In this document: positions 34,816 through 45,461 of the stretch, in pieces
How the letters are laid out: every line of letters starts with the position of its first letter
Numbering within the stretch: the stretch's first letter is position 1
Notes under the pieces: model-generated
Told to the model about the DNA's origin: nothing
The model's input: the letters and a program-made list of their open reading frames with translations, nothing else
The model's database searches: none
Made by a program: the position numbers and the translations under genes
From: Nemertoderma westbladi
Lineage: Eukaryota > Xenacoelomorpha > Nemertodermatida > Nemertodermatidae
Assembly (NCBI GenBank): GCA_032718475.1
Contig: JAUCBJ010005630.1
Coordinates: 1-64,000 of the forward strand
Direction of reading: 5' to 3'
Length of the DNA stretch: 64,000 nt

Positions 34816-35312
34816 TTAATTAATATGGTCGTTTTCAACTACCGTGATCCTCTCTACTTGTACTGCTGCTACTTCCCTCGCTAAGTACGGCTCGATGCTG
34901 TCGCTGTACCATTCATACGGACCTGGCGGCGAAACCGTCGCGTTCCTTCTGTAATAAGGAAGTACCAGATCCGAGTTGGTACAGGCCACGGATTCCTTGT
35001 CAGAATCATCCTCACAAACATCCACGACAATGTCCTCAATAACATCATCAAACATGGAATGATCCATTGAGAGTGATTTACCTTCTTCTTCCCCCTCAAC
35101 TATCATATCCATCGGAACATTATTCTTTCCAATTATCTCATCTTCAGGAATAACTTTCCTACCAGACATCCTAATGGTCTTTCTTTACATAAAGTCTGGA
35201 GGATCTATTGGCTTGGCTCTGAGTTCGTTAAAACCTAAAGACTTAAGCATTTCGAACAGCTCCTTCAAGGCCAACGGCCGACGTTTATCGAATGACTGTT
35301 GTAGGCTTATAT
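34816..35312 (-). pseudogene. Unrecognised exon-like coding segment with one in-frame TAA
   Basis: On the minus strand, a polypyrimidine-TTTCAG acceptor near 35312 opens a frame with good codon usage: ISLQQSFDKRRPLALKELFE, then LKSLGFNELRAKPIDPPDFM (to ~35187). It meets a TAA and then continues in the same frame to an ATG at 35169 and a 117-codon acidic stretch. That stretch has IPEDEIIGKNNVPMD, an acidic cluster (VEDIV..VCEDDSDKES type, ~residues 35-60) and LVLPYYRRN, ending at 34816. I do not recognise the family. It could be the last exon of a gene whose remainder is outside or lost, a two-part gene, or a nonsense-mutated copy. The lower part alone could be translated from its ATG. Confidence 0.4.
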
Positions 35313-35384
35313 CTGAAATAGTTTATTCCGCAATATATTTGTCTGGTTATTTTTTAATTGAATTACTGCGTAGACTATGTTCCT

Positions 35385-35600
35385 ATGTATAAACCATACC
35401 TGGCTGCGCCTATTGAACGCATCGGTAGTTATAAAGATCGTCAGTCTGCGTTTAGGAAATATGTTTAAATACAAAATGGACGAGCACAACGACGTTTATA
35501 ATAATGAAGACGAGTACTGCCTACTGCGTTGATTATATTCCTACTGTATAAATCATACCTGGCTTCGCCTATTGAAAGCATCGGTAGTTATAAAGTACTG
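35385..35600. repeat. Tandem duplication of ~130-bp unit
   Basis: ATGTATAAACCATACCTGGC (35383) and TGTATAAATCATACCTGGCT (35546) start two copies that continue through GCATCGGTAGTTATAAAG. The first copy also carries the repeat shared with 22800-22895. Confidence 0.6.
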
Positions 35601-35734
35601 GTGGGTGGGAAGGGTTGGGGGGGGGGGGGGGGGCAGATTAAAAGGGGTGAACACGTACTGTCCCCCTTTCTTTGATTGATTGGTGGTGTGGGTAAATTTC
35701 TCAAAACCTGATTTTGTGATACAGTCGCTCAATT

Positions 35735-36199
35735 TTAATCTGTATCTGATAACTGAGCCTCGTCCTGCGCGATGGCCCCACGAACGTGTTCGTATTGTTG
35801 ACGGGTTGGTTTTGTGTTTATTTGTATTAAATCTGTAAGCTGATTAAATCTGTAACATATTCCGGTGATTGTTCGTTTAAACATTTCCAAGTTAATAGAG
35901 CAAGTTATCTGTTTCTCCATACTCATATTGTTGTCTAGTATGCACCCTAGTGTTTTTAGATGAGGAACTGGTTCGATTGTTTTATTGCCAAAAACGAATT
36001 TTGGTTGCTGCTGAGATAACGAATCTCCAATGGAAAAGCGATTTGTAATAATCATAAACTCCGTCTTATTGCTATTAAGTATAAGATTTGCCGATGCCAT
36101 CCATTGTTCCAGACATAAGACCTTTGTGGAGATTTCATTAGTAATGCTGTAGATTAAACTGTCTTCAAATATGAAGTATAAATCTATTACATAAGGCAA
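35735..36199 (-). mobile_element. LINE reverse-transcriptase C-terminal fragment, second family
   Basis: The 154-residue minus-strand frame has LEQWMASANLILNSNKTEFM (~30-50), then KTLGCILDNNMSMEKQI (~85-101) and a downstream helical region. That pattern follows the FADD box in CR1/L2/Rex1-like elements. The catalytic box itself is absent, and the 5' side ends in a poly-G/C tract at 36199. A relic, not related in detail to the RTE-like copies. Confidence 0.65.
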
Positions 36200-36219
36200 G
36201 GGGGGGGGGGGGGGGGGGC

Positions 36220-37397
36220 AACCTCACCAATATCCACACGGGAAGCTAATGGTGAAATATAGTGTAACTGTAAGTAGTAATATAACAATATGTGTATCCA
36301 TATAACCAAAGAAGGGGAAAGGTTTGGCAGTTGAACATTAATCAGCTGATCCAAACGCTGGACCAATCAGAGCCTCTGAATCTGGAAAGGCTGGTGTTAG
36401 AGATATTGGTTGAGGGTATTGCATCACATTGTCATTATTACAGTATTAGCCAGTTGTGCGAGCAGATTAGATAGGTGTAGTGCTGTAGTGAACTGGTGTG
36501 TACCGGTCGAGATGGTCAGGTCAATACGGTACCAAGTCAGCTAAGTATGGTGTAATATCTGTTAGTAAAGTTATAAATCGTAAATCTATATTCTATCTAT
36601 CTAATAAATCTAAGTTATAGATCACAATAATCAGTTTAGTTATCTATTATTCACTTTCAACAAACAAAATAGGCCTACATACCGGTACTACAGTACTATA
36701 GTCTACAGAAACATCGAACTCTTTTAACCTCAATAACTCTATGAACGATCCATACTAGCTGCCCGAGTACGATAGTTGCGCAATCCTACGCTTACGGTGC
36801 GCGCGCAAGCGCACAACTCGCTACCGTAACAAATATACAATCAGACAATTGGCTACAATCGCGTTGATTAATCCTATCCAGATGGATTCATACCGTATAA
36901 TCTCCAATGCAATGTATTAGTCATACTGTATATTGCCTTCTATTATGCGGCTATACATCATGTGTATGCTGCAGTACTGTAGCTGTGTATGGGTACTGTA
37001 CCTCACCAAGTAGGAATTCCAACTATTTTTTCATATAAATTATTTGCTCTTTCCTGTTCATCGAAACCAATATCCGTAGATGTAACGGCTTGTTTCTAAG
37101 GCACCTTTTTATTAGGAGAGTTTGTGTTGGTCTATCAGTCCGTTACTTTATTTCATAAAACACACCAATTATTTATTCATATAAGCCGCTCCATTTACTA
37201 ACATTGCGCTACTTTGCTTCCACTAAGCTGCAGCTGGTATTTAATGTTTATTAGGTTGCGTTGTATATTGTTTAAGTATGGCGTGTTAGTGTCGTTATAT
37301 TCATTCGCAGAATATTGTATTTTAGTGCGTGAAGTATTTTGTAAACTAAAAAACTAAAAATAACAAACTACTAACTAAAAAACTAGTGACGGTCACT
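36220..37397. other. Upstream region of the fibrinogen-domain gene
   Basis: No clear gene in about 1.2 kb. A 60-codon frame at 36292-36474 (LERLVLEILVEGIASHCHYY) looks protein-like but has no support. The proximal part before 37398 is AT-rich and should hold the promoter; no TATA box is assigned. Confidence 0.35.
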
Positions 37398-40074
37398 ATG
37401 TTCAAGGAAACTCTTCTACTTTTGACTCTTGCAGCTCTTCTTGCTGCTGTGGAGTGTTTGGGAGAGAGCCCTGGGAACTCAACCGAATTGGTTGAAAGAG
37501 ACAATGTAAGTTTGTTATTTAATGTAGAATCAATGTGTTTGTAGAGCCACTGAAGTTCTAACTACACTTACAATTAACTTTTGGAGTTTTACCAAAACCT
37601 GCTAATTGCGTTCTACTGTAAGTATGATTGGTGCCATTCAATATTCTGTTTGACTGTTTGCAAAATTTACTGTTGTAACCTCTTTGTTAAGCCAGCCTTT
37701 GTTAAATAAATATGTGAGTAAGCCTACCTACCGCCAAAAGATCCCCACTTGCTCCACCAAAGCCTTGTTAAATAAATGTGTGAGTAAGCCTACCTACCGC
37801 CAAAAGACCCCCACTTGCTCCACCAAAGCCTTGTTAAATAAATGTGTGAGTAAGCCTACCCACCGCCAAAAGACCCCCACTTGCTCCACCAAAGCCTTGT
37901 GAAATAAATGTGTGAGTAAGCCTACCAGCCTTATTAAATAAATGTGTGAGTAAGCCTACCTACCAGCCTTATTAAATAAATGTGTGAGTAAGCCTACCAG
38001 CCTTATTAAATAAATGTGTGAGTAAGCCTACCAGCCTTATTAACTAAATGTGTGAGTAAGCCTACCAGCCTTGTTAAATAAATGTTCGAGTAAGCCTACC
38101 AGCCTTATTAACTAAATGTGTTAGTAAGTCTACCAGCCTTGTTAAATAAATGTGTGAGTAAGCCTACCAACCTTATTAAATAAATGTGTGAGTAAGCCTA
38201 CCAACCTTGTTAAATAAATGTGTGAGTAAGCCTACCAGCCTTATTAACTAAATGTGTGAGTAAGCCTACCTACCGCCAAAAGAACCCTACTTGCTCCACC
38301 AAAGCCTTGTTAAATAAATGTGTGAGTAAGCCTACCAGCCTTGTTAAATAAATGTGTGAGTAAGCCTACCTACCGCCAAAAGACGCCCACTTGCTCCACC
38401 AAAGCCTTATTAAATAAATGTGTGAGTAAGCCTACCAGCCTTATTAAATAAATGTGTGAGTAAGTCTACTAGCCTTGTTAAATAAATGTGTGAGTAAGCC
38501 TACCAACCTTATTAAATAAATGTGTGAGTAAGTCTACCAGCCTTATTAAATAAATGTGTGAGTAAGCCTACCAGCCTTATTAAATAAATGTGTGAGTAAG
38601 TCTACTAGCCTTGTTAAATAAATGTGTGAGTAAGCCTACCAGCCTTGTTAAATAAATGTGTGAGTAAGCCTACCAACCTTATTAAATAAATGTGTGAGTA
38701 AGTCTACCAGCCTTATTAAATAAATGTGTGAGTAAGCCTACCAGCCTTGTTAAATAAATGTGTGAGTAAGCCTACCAGCCTTATTAAATAAATGTGTGAG
38801 TAAGCCTACCAACCTTATTAAATAAATGTGTGAGTAAGTCTACCAACCTTATTAAATAAATGTGTGAGTAAGTCTACCAGCCTTATTAAATAAATGTGTG
38901 AGTAAGCCTACCAACCTTATTAAATAAATGTGTGAGTAAGTCTACCAGCCTTATTAAATAAATGTGTGAGTAAGCCTACCAGCCTTATTAAATAAATGTG
39001 TGAGTAAGTCTACTAGCCTTGTTAAATAAATGTGTGAGTAAGCCTACCAGCCTTGTTAAATAAATGTGTGAGTAAGCCTACCAACCTTATTAAATAAATG
39101 TGTGAGTAAGCCTACCAACCTTATTAAATAAATGTGTGAGTAAGCCTACCAACCTTATTAAATAAATGTGTGAGTAAGCCTACCAGCCTTATTAAATAAA
39201 TGTGTGATTAAGCCTACCAGCCTTATTAAATAAATGTGTGAGTAAGCCTACCAGCCTTATTAAATATATGTGTGAGTAAGCCTACCAGCCTTATTAAATA
39301 AATGTGTGAGTAAGCCTACCTATGCAAAATTGCTTCGTATTTTTATCTAATGATGAAAGCTAAAATATTATCAAATAAATAGATAAATAATTTAAAGTTA
39401 CGCAATAATTATTGTTTTAGGATAATGACCTAGAAGAAGTAGATCTGGCTACCACCCAAAGCATGTTAAACAAAAGAGGCGGAGATCCGATAGAGTCGCT
39501 TCAGGACGGAATAAAGATTCAACAAAGAGTTGATGGATCTGTTGACTTTTACCGTAACTGGAACGAATACGTTAATGGATTTGGCAACCCGAATACCAAT
39601 TTTTGGTTGGGATTGCGGAGGATCCACAGGTTGAGTAAAGGCGGGGTGAAGTTGAGAGTCGATTTGTGGTTCACTGGAAAGGGTTATGAAGATCCCAATT
39701 ACGGAGAGAGATTGAAGGATTACACCAACGAACACAAATTCGCGGTATACGACAACTTCTCTATCGGATCAGCTGCAACTAATTATCGCCTAGATGTATC
39801 CGGTTACCATGGTACTGCTGGTGACTCATTGGCGTATCACAACGGTCAGCCATTCACTACCAAGGACCGCGATAATGACAGGAGTGACCCCTGGAACTGC
39901 GCCGTAGGCGGTACTGGGGCGTGGTGGTACAAAGAATGCGCGATCAGTAACTTGAACGGATTATACGGTGCGGGGTGGCGGGGTGGACCTTATTGGGTTG
40001 ATAAAGGGCCTTATTGGTTACGTTTTACTGGATATAATCCGGTTTCTCGAGTTGAAATGAAGATTTACCTTTAG
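37398..40074 (+). CDS. Secreted fibrinogen-domain (FReD) protein, two coding exons
   Basis: Exon 1 (37398-37505) encodes a signal peptide (MFKETLLLLTLAALLAAVEC) and a short linker and ends at an AAT/GTAAGT donor in phase 0. Exon 2 (39421-40074) begins after TTGTTTTAG. The predicted 253-residue protein has the C-terminal two thirds of a fibrinogen-related domain: QRVDGSVDFYRNWNEYVNGF (~55-74), FWLGLRRIHRLS (~80), a DRDND-type calcium site (~185), a Cys pair (NCA...KEC) and GAWWY. The usual N-terminal piece (GGGWTVFQRR with its Cys pair) is missing before QQRVDGS, so the domain is shortened. FReDs act in ficolin-like recognition, clotting or matrix. A GTAAGT just after the stop (40082) and a TTTTGCAG at ~40477 suggest an intron in the 3' UTR. 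AATAAA at 40632-40637. Confidence 0.85.
37688..39325 (+). repeat. 34-bp tandem array filling the FReD intron
   Basis: More than 40 head-to-tail copies of a ~34-bp unit (core CAGCCTTATTAAATAAATGT then GTGAGTAAGCCTAC). A few longer units near the start and around 38270-38400 carry an extra GCCAAAAGACCCCCACTTGC segment. Almost every unit contains TTAAATAAATGTGTGAG, that is an AATAAA hexamer followed by a GT-rich stretch, and GTGAGT, which resembles a 5' splice site. The array covers about 85% of the 1.9-kb intron. Confidence 0.95.
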
Positions 40075-40682
40075 TAAAACTGTAAGTTTTATATAAAATT
40101 ACTGAATAATTTCAATAGAGTAGCGTTGGAAACTAACTTTTATATTTAATTATAAAATTAATTTTTATTCTACTGAGTAAAACCACTTGCCGCGGGTAGG
40201 AAACGCAATGTGTGAACAATTTAATATTAAAGATTTAATTTTATTTCACTAAATTCCTAATGACCTCCATCACCATATCCATGAAATATTCTGCTATTTG
40301 GTTGCTTTAAGGTATTTCGTATAACATTTCTATATGGAAAATAAATAAACAATACGATATAATATATTTGGGTGAAAAGTTCCTGATTAATATTACTGTA
40401 GTTCCTGAATAAATATGTTATCGTTTTATTTACTATGAAATTATTTACATTAACGTTTTTATTATTTATTTTGCAGTTTGAATTCCCAATGAGTTGTAGA
40501 AGAGATACTATGTACCTTGGCCTACAGTTCTAAAAGATTCATTAAACACAACTGCTATATGTTACCAGTTTACTGTATATGTTATATGGTTTGGTTATTG
40601 GTTTATGTTTGGTTAATATTTACAATATATTAATAAATTATAGTTGCAATGATTTAACTTTATTTACTTGACTTGATGTTGT

Positions 40683-40790
40683 AGACCGGGGCCCGGTTGC
40701 ATAAATGAACCTTAGCTAAGGCGCTGGTTCAACCCCCACCCCCCCCCGGTGACGTGCTTCCTATTTTTTCCATTTCTGAACATAACCATT
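40683..40790. repeat. MITE-like end fused to SINE-like tail
   Basis: GGGGCCCGGTTGCATAAATG (40688) followed by CTTAGCTAAGG resembles widespread MITE termini. GCGCTGGTTCAACCC and CGTGCTTCCTATTTTTTCCA then match the SINE-like unit at 14620-14670, so this is a composite repeat. Confidence 0.5.
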
Positions 40791-40904
40791 ATTACAGTTG
40801 TATTAACAGCTCAACTTCAATTAATTTAAATATTAACACCATGCAGCAATACTCGAGCTGAATATTTATTTATTTGTACTTCCCTCCTGTTTCACTCTAA
40901 CATA

Positions 40905-41815
40905 CGGTACTTGAGGCCGGTAGGTCCGTTGTATGTGATCAACTCTTATGTGATACACATAGCATTAACATTGTGCATTAGCAAATCGCAGTCTACTGTA
41001 CAAGAGATTACCGGTGGTGTACCGCAAGGTAGTATATTAGGTCCTCTGCTTTTTGTATGCTATGTAAATGATATGATAAGTAGTATAGATCCCGATTTTA
41101 AACTCATTTTATATGCCGACGACAGTGCTCTTATTTTCTCTCATAAAGACCCTATCCATATTTCCCAAAAGTTAAGTGCAGTTCTAGAATCCTGTAATGA
41201 GTGGTTGGTTGATAATAAGCTATCCATTCACTACGGAAGACTGAAAGTATTTTGTTTGGTTCCAAAAGAAAGTTAAAGAAGGTAACTAAGTTTGAAGTCA
41301 CTAGTAATGGACATAAGATTGAAAATAAAAAGGAAGTTAAATATTTAGGCGCCACATTGGATAACTGCTTATCAGGAGAAAGCACAGTGAAAAATATTTT
41401 CTCGAAAGTTAACAGTAGGCTTAGGTTTCTATACAGAAATAAAAATAGTTTAATTACCGACTCCCGCAAGTTACTTTGCTCTTCTTTAATACAGTGTCAC
41501 ATGGACTATGCGTGTTCTTCTTGGTATGAAGGCTTAACCAAACAGCTTAAATGTAAATTACAAGTAGCTCAGAATAAAGTAGTACGATTTATTAAAGACT
41601 ACAAACCTAGGCACCACCTAACTCTAGATGACTTTTCTGAATCTGGACTACTTAACTTAGATAATAGAGTTAAGCAGCTACGCCTTAACCATGTGCATAA
41701 AGTGTATAATGGTAAATGTCCCAATTACCTAAAACAAAAATTCAACAGAGTACGCGATACACACTCTTACAGTACCAGAGCTAGTCAGCACTTTAAATAA
41801 ATAAACTTAATTTTT
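40905..41815 (+). mobile_element. LINE of CR1/Jockey type, RT C-terminal half
   Basis: The plus strand encodes ITGGVPQGSILGPLLFVCYV (~41010), the YADDS catalytic box (~41112) and LSAVLESCNEWLVDNKLS (~41175). After a frameshift near 41240-41260 it continues with KEVKYLGATLDNCLSGEST (~41330) and a C-terminal region to a stop at 41798-41800. The 3' end is TAAATAAATAAACTTAA-rich. 5'-truncated and broken by at least one frameshift, so not active. Confidence 0.85.
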
Positions 41816-42109
41816 GTAAAATAAATTATTTTTAGGTCCGCGAAGCGAGACCTCTAGTATTCACTCCGTTTTTTCTGGTGTTGTTAATCATTTCTTGTTA
41901 GGTATTTTAGGTCTTGTTAGGACTTTGTATGGCTCCAGTTGCACAAGCAGAATACCCAAGGACCTGGTAAATCTAAGGTTGAGAGTAGGCTAGAGCTAAG
42001 GTCGCAAGGTGGGCAGCCTAATAGCATTGCTAGTAAAAAGGCTGCCCACCAGGGAGGGTGGATGGATATTTCAGAGGAAGGGGCGGGACATGGATATAGT
42101 TAGATTAGA

Positions 42110-42330
42110 ATAGGGTTAGATAGGATAGGGTTGGGATAGGATAGGGTAGTTTAGGATAGAAGGATAGGGTAGGACATGATATGATAGGCTAGGATAGAGT
42201 AAGATAGGATAGGGTATGATAGGAGGATAGAGTTTAGGATAGGATAGGGTAGGGTAGTTTAGGATAGAAGGATAGGGTAGGACATGATATGATAGGCTAG
42301 GATAGAGTAAGATATGATAGGCTAGGATAG
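42110..42330. repeat. Left remnant of the GATAG satellite
   Basis: About 220 bases of GGATAGGGTAGTTTAGGATA-type units, related to the large array at 51705-54865. The LINE copy F insertion separates the two parts. Confidence 0.85.
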
Positions 42331-42663
42331 ATCTACGCATGTCCTTAGATCATCATAATGACGATGGGGTGATGATAACTCCACCTACTGGCTCCAGAAG
42401 TCGAGGAAATCCTGCCGAGTACCTAACTGATCTAGACTTTGCTGATGACTTAGGAGTACTCTCAGAATCATTAGAGGGAGCCCAACGGCTCCTCAGCTCA
42501 TTAGAACATGCTGCTTCTAGTGTTGGTCTTTTTATTAACTCCAGAAAGACCAAAATTCTGACAGTTAACTTTGAAAGTCCTCAGCAAGTCTCTGATCGGA
42601 TGAGCATAAGCTCAAAGGATGGTATGCTTGAGCATGTGGATGACTTCTGTTACCTGGGATCAT
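42331..42663 (+). mobile_element. LINE copy F, left part
   Basis: Encodes the RT region from YVLRMSLDHHNDDGV-type sequence through FADDLG (~42437) to DDFCYLGS (~42655). It is then cut by the BEL/Pao element and resumes at 51093. The 5' end lies directly on satellite sequence, so this is a truncated insertion into the satellite. Confidence 0.9.
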
Positions 42664-43875
42664 TGTTCGCGCTTTTGAGACCTTTGGCAGTTTAACCCGC
42701 CAAATCTATATGTCTTCTAGGTTATAAATCGACTTTAGCCTATGACAAGTATTTGACACAAATAAATCCAACATTAGCCGAAGCCAGTCTATGCGCGACC
42801 ATTCACCCGCTGGATATACCCGGGAGACTGGATTCGGATGCTTTAATTTGATTGCGGTGCAGGCCTACCGTACTATTCGATTGATCGTTAATATAATTCC
42901 TGACAAATATCATTCACTTTCGGGAAATATTAGCAGTTCCTTTAGGACGTGGCGCTCTATCTATATAAACAGAGCTATGGCTTACACTAAACACAACGGA
43001 ATGGATTATAAGTTACACATAAGGCGCATTCTTTAGGAGATGCTTTGTTACGTGGACAAGCACATACAGACTATTGCACACCGCTGCACACTGAATTGCC
43101 GATAGTCACTGATTTTAATCATATATAAAGAGAATAGCAACCGACATTTGTAGGGCCTATAAAATAGCATTCAATTCACTACAAACCACGATAATATAAG
43201 CCACAATTGCTATAAGTAACCGTTCTCTCTAACCTTAGTGTATCAAGAAGTTCGGTGTTTCTGATCGTTTATCGTTATTCTCCAAATAACAATATGTAAA
43301 CAACTGATACAATTAATAACAAACAGTAAATAGCAGTAAATAATGTGCAATACAGCAGCAGGTACCGTACCGTACCGTTATGTGTTCTTAGTGTCTCGTA
43401 CCGTGCCGGTCCTCCGGTCCTGTGCTGTCCAGTGGTAACAGTTATGTGATCTTATAATTAAAGACGTTCTAATGTTGGAATAATTCAGAAATATTCCACA
43501 GCCGATGTTTCTAGGCTCTGGAAAAACCAACACACTGAACCCTGTGAGCCGTTGCAGGTAGCTTTCAACACCAGAGGAAAAGCTCTCATTGGCAGAGTTC
43601 CATATTCCACCGATTCCACGAATGTCTAAATGCCGAACTATTCTGGTTTTTGCAGCCCTTAGCCAACACACAGGATGAATCACTCTGCTTGGTTGACCTT
43701 GCTCTGGTTGGTTGATCAAACAGAACAAAGAGGCCATACGTACAGCAAATCAGCCAATCAGCCAGTAGCTTTCATCCTTTGAGTTAGGGAGTTTTTCTTT
43801 AGAGTATTTGAGCGCATTGAGGGAAACTGGATTGCGAAGCAAAAGGGCCAGTTATATCCCACAAAAGCTTTTACA
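42664..43875 (-). mobile_element. 3' LTR of the BEL/Pao derivative
   Basis: 1212 bases, complete TG...CA ends. Its 42680-43875 part matches 49892-51092 with a handful of substitutions and one 5-base indel (GTAC-type duplication near 50955). The short ORFs it contains (81 and 119 codons) are duplicated in the other LTR and are not genes. The near identity of the LTRs indicates recent insertion. Confidence 0.95.
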
Positions 43876-43953
43876 CCGCTCCCAGAAAATGGGATTTAAT
43901 TCTATAAAATATAAAAAATCACAGTTTCTAAAATATAAAAATACTCTAAACAG

Positions 43954-44322
43954 TTAGTCTTTCTTGCGTGGACGGCGTTTACGCAGTTTTTTAAAGCTAG
44001 CAAGAGTCCTTTTCTCTTTGGGGGGAGCCACTTTACTAGGAGGGCCATAACTCCTGGGTGAAGGGTGCAATATGATTGCATCAGAAGGTGTAGGATTATG
44101 GTCGGGGTATCCGCCGTTTCGATATGCTTCTCCTCGAGCTGATTTTCCTCCGCTCGTAGCTGGATACGTTCATCCAAAAACTCTCGCAGAGAATAGGGTC
44201 GTCCAAGTTTGATATCTTCTCAGAGATTCTGGACTTCCTGATCGAACTGAGATAAAGTTAATTCGTTTACCGCTTGGACCCGCTGCCGCAATTTACGTTT
44301 CTCTAAACAATTGTAGGTTCAT
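43954..44322 (-). pseudogene. Cargo ORF e: coiled-coil plus basic-tail segment, broken
   Basis: An ATG at 44322 overlaps the stop of the preceding ORF (ATGA) but its own frame closes after nine codons. A neighbouring frame is open through LEKRKLRQRVQAVNELTLSQ (~44280-44225), meets a TGA near 44217, and goes on with REFLDERIQLRAEENQLEE (~44190-44115), a likely coiled coil. A third frame (44169-43954) ends in a strongly basic tail, KKLRKRRPRKKD. At least one frameshift and one stop therefore break what may have been one protein. Family unknown; the basic tail could be for nucleic-acid binding or nuclear import. Confidence 0.35.
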
Positions 44323-44666
44323 TTTCCGATCTTTTGACGAATAGTGTCCAACGCGTCTCGTACAACTCTCTCCTCCGCCTCAGTGACAGGTTGTATCGGG
44401 TAAGGGTTAAACGGCGATATTAAATGTCCGCGTCCCAATCCGGCTAGGTAGGATAGGCTAATATCTAGGAAGCCCACAACCGGGGTGCCACCGACTAATT
44501 GTTCAGGCAACACCAGATCTTTGAACAGTGAGTACAGCTCCGGAGGATCCGTCATACTAATAGGATCAAGAGCGTGAGGTCTCACTAGGGAATGAGGAGG
44601 TCTGATCGAGTATTCCGGAACTCTGATCATCGGTTTATTTAAGGATCGTCTGAGTCGAACGAGCAT
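44319..44666 (-). CDS. Cargo ORF d, 115 codons, unknown family
   Basis: Starts at a true ATG (44666) that lies 32 bases inside the end of the preceding ORF and ends at a TGA (44319-44321) that overlaps the next ATG. N-terminus basic (MLVRLRRSLNKP); the middle is Pro/Leu-rich (PPELYSLFKDLVLPEQLVGG). I do not recognise a domain. The frame is open 13 codons upstream of the ATG, so it may instead continue from ORF c through a frameshift. It lies in the 3' part of the BEL/Pao derivative, on the same strand as gag. Confidence 0.4.
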   Translation of the reverse strand: MLVRLRRSLNKPMIRVPEYSIRPPHSLVRPHALDPISMTDPPELYSLFKDLVLPEQLVGGTPVVGFLDISLSYLAGLGRGHLISPFNPYPIQPVTEAEERVVRDALDTIRQKIGK

Positions 44667-45117
44667 AGGTGATATGTAAACAAATTTCGCTCGAAACTCC
44701 CGCAAGTATAGCGAGTAAAACCGTGTTTAGTGCAACGTCTCCGTGGATGTTTAGGTCTTTCCGTTTGTTGGTTGGGTCTAGGACATTCATCGCAATAATA
44801 CCAAAGACGCACGTCTTGTAGGGGAAACGCGAGTGATCTTTCTCCAGCTTACAATATTCCTCCATCTGTTCGAAGCTATCCGGTACAACAGGTAGCGGTC
44901 GATCGGCGGTAAGATACATCATAGTGGAATAGAGCCGTTTGAGTTCTACCATGCGGTCATGATGTATACCTTGAGGATATCGAGTTTCTAGATTCTGTTG
45001 ACTGGTAATATCGAGATATGTTTCTCTCAAGAATTCCAGATATTTTGGTGAAGTCGCTGCGTTTATCCGGCCCCTCAACGTCTTCTCTTTCGAGTCGATT
45101 TCTAATAGAATTCTCAT
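44635..45117 (-). CDS. Cargo ORF c, 160 codons, unknown family
   Basis: Starts at a true ATG (45117). Charged N-terminal half (LLEIDSKEKTLRGRINAATS), then YLTADRPLPVVPDSFEQMEE (~75-95) and CVFGIIAMNVLDP (~110). Composition is that of a soluble globular protein. No signal peptide or clear membrane span. It overlaps ORF b by 161 bases and ORF d by 32 bases. It is not reverse transcriptase, integrase or an envelope protein that I can recognise. Confidence 0.4.
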   Translation of the reverse strand: MRILLEIDSKEKTLRGRINAATSPKYLEFLRETYLDITSQQNLETRYPQGIHHDRMVELKRLYSTMMYLTADRPLPVVPDSFEQMEEYCKLEKDHSRFPYKTCVFGIIAMNVLDPTNKRKDLNIHGDVALNTVLLAILAGVSSEICLHITYARSTQTILK

Positions 45118-45346
45118 GTTCGATTCTCGGTTTATTGTTCCGCCTCCGCTGGGTATGATATATAAATAAAACCATTTCCCTTTTGGTGTCTATATCGTTC
45201 GTATCGTGTAGGTCGATAGGATGACCAGTAGTTAAGAAGTCCATATACGTACCATTTACGACGCGCACAGCGAGCGGTGAATTTTCTACAGTCCAACCCA
45301 CGCGCAAGTTGCTCCCGGGACATTGGCGGTTAGATATAACGACCAT
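44957..45346 (-). CDS. Cargo ORF b, 129 codons, unknown family
   Basis: Starts at a true ATG (45346) 17 bases before the stop of ORF a. The first ~75 residues look protein-like (RVGWTVENSPLAVRVVNGTY, then TNDIDTKREMVLFIYH). The last ~50 overlap ORF c and look less so, which suggests either a programmed or mutational shift from b into c. A second frame in the same stretch (45132-45323, 63 codons, ATG-initiated) is probably a shadow. Confidence 0.4.
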   Translation of the reverse strand: MVVISNRQCPGSNLRVGWTVENSPLAVRVVNGTYMDFLTTGHPIDLHDTNDIDTKREMVLFIYHTQRRRNNKPRIEHENSIRNRLEREDVEGPDKRSDFTKISGILERNISRYYQSTESRNSISSRYTS

Positions 45347-45461
45347 CGTCCTCCGTAGCAGTTGGACCAGCGTCGCCGCGTATCAAGCTATCAATAAACG
45401 CTTGTAAAGGTAGAGAATATCGCTCCCTGATACCAAGATCATCTTCTATCAACTCAATCAT
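45330..45461 (-). CDS. Cargo ORF a, 43 codons, unknown family
   Basis: Short ATG-initiated frame (MIELIEDDLGIRERYSLPLQ at its start), acidic, ending in TAA at 45330. It is the first of the chain of overlapping minus-strand ORFs. Its start lies 29 bases from a divergent plus-strand ATG (45491). No family recognised; at this length a chance ORF is possible. Confidence 0.3.
   Translation of the reverse strand: MIELIEDDLGIRERYSLPLQAFIDSLIRGDAGPTATEDDGRYI

Noticed and set aside
36292-36474. 60-codon protein-like frame upstream of the FReD gene
   Set aside because: Non-ATG start and no supporting splice or homology signal; kept only as a note in the intergenic entry.
37688-39325. CRISPR-like regular array
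   Set aside because: Units are contiguous with no unique spacers and lie in a eukaryotic intron; it is a minisatellite.
42791-43737. ORFs of 81 and 119 codons, duplicated at 50003-50949
   Set aside because: They lie inside the two LTRs and are repeated only because the LTRs are identical.
43902-45346. Cargo ORFs as BEL/Pao reverse transcriptase or integrase
   Set aside because: No YVDD box, RNase H, HHCC zinc finger or DDE residues could be found in any frame; the pol C-terminal tail already lies upstream at about 47200.
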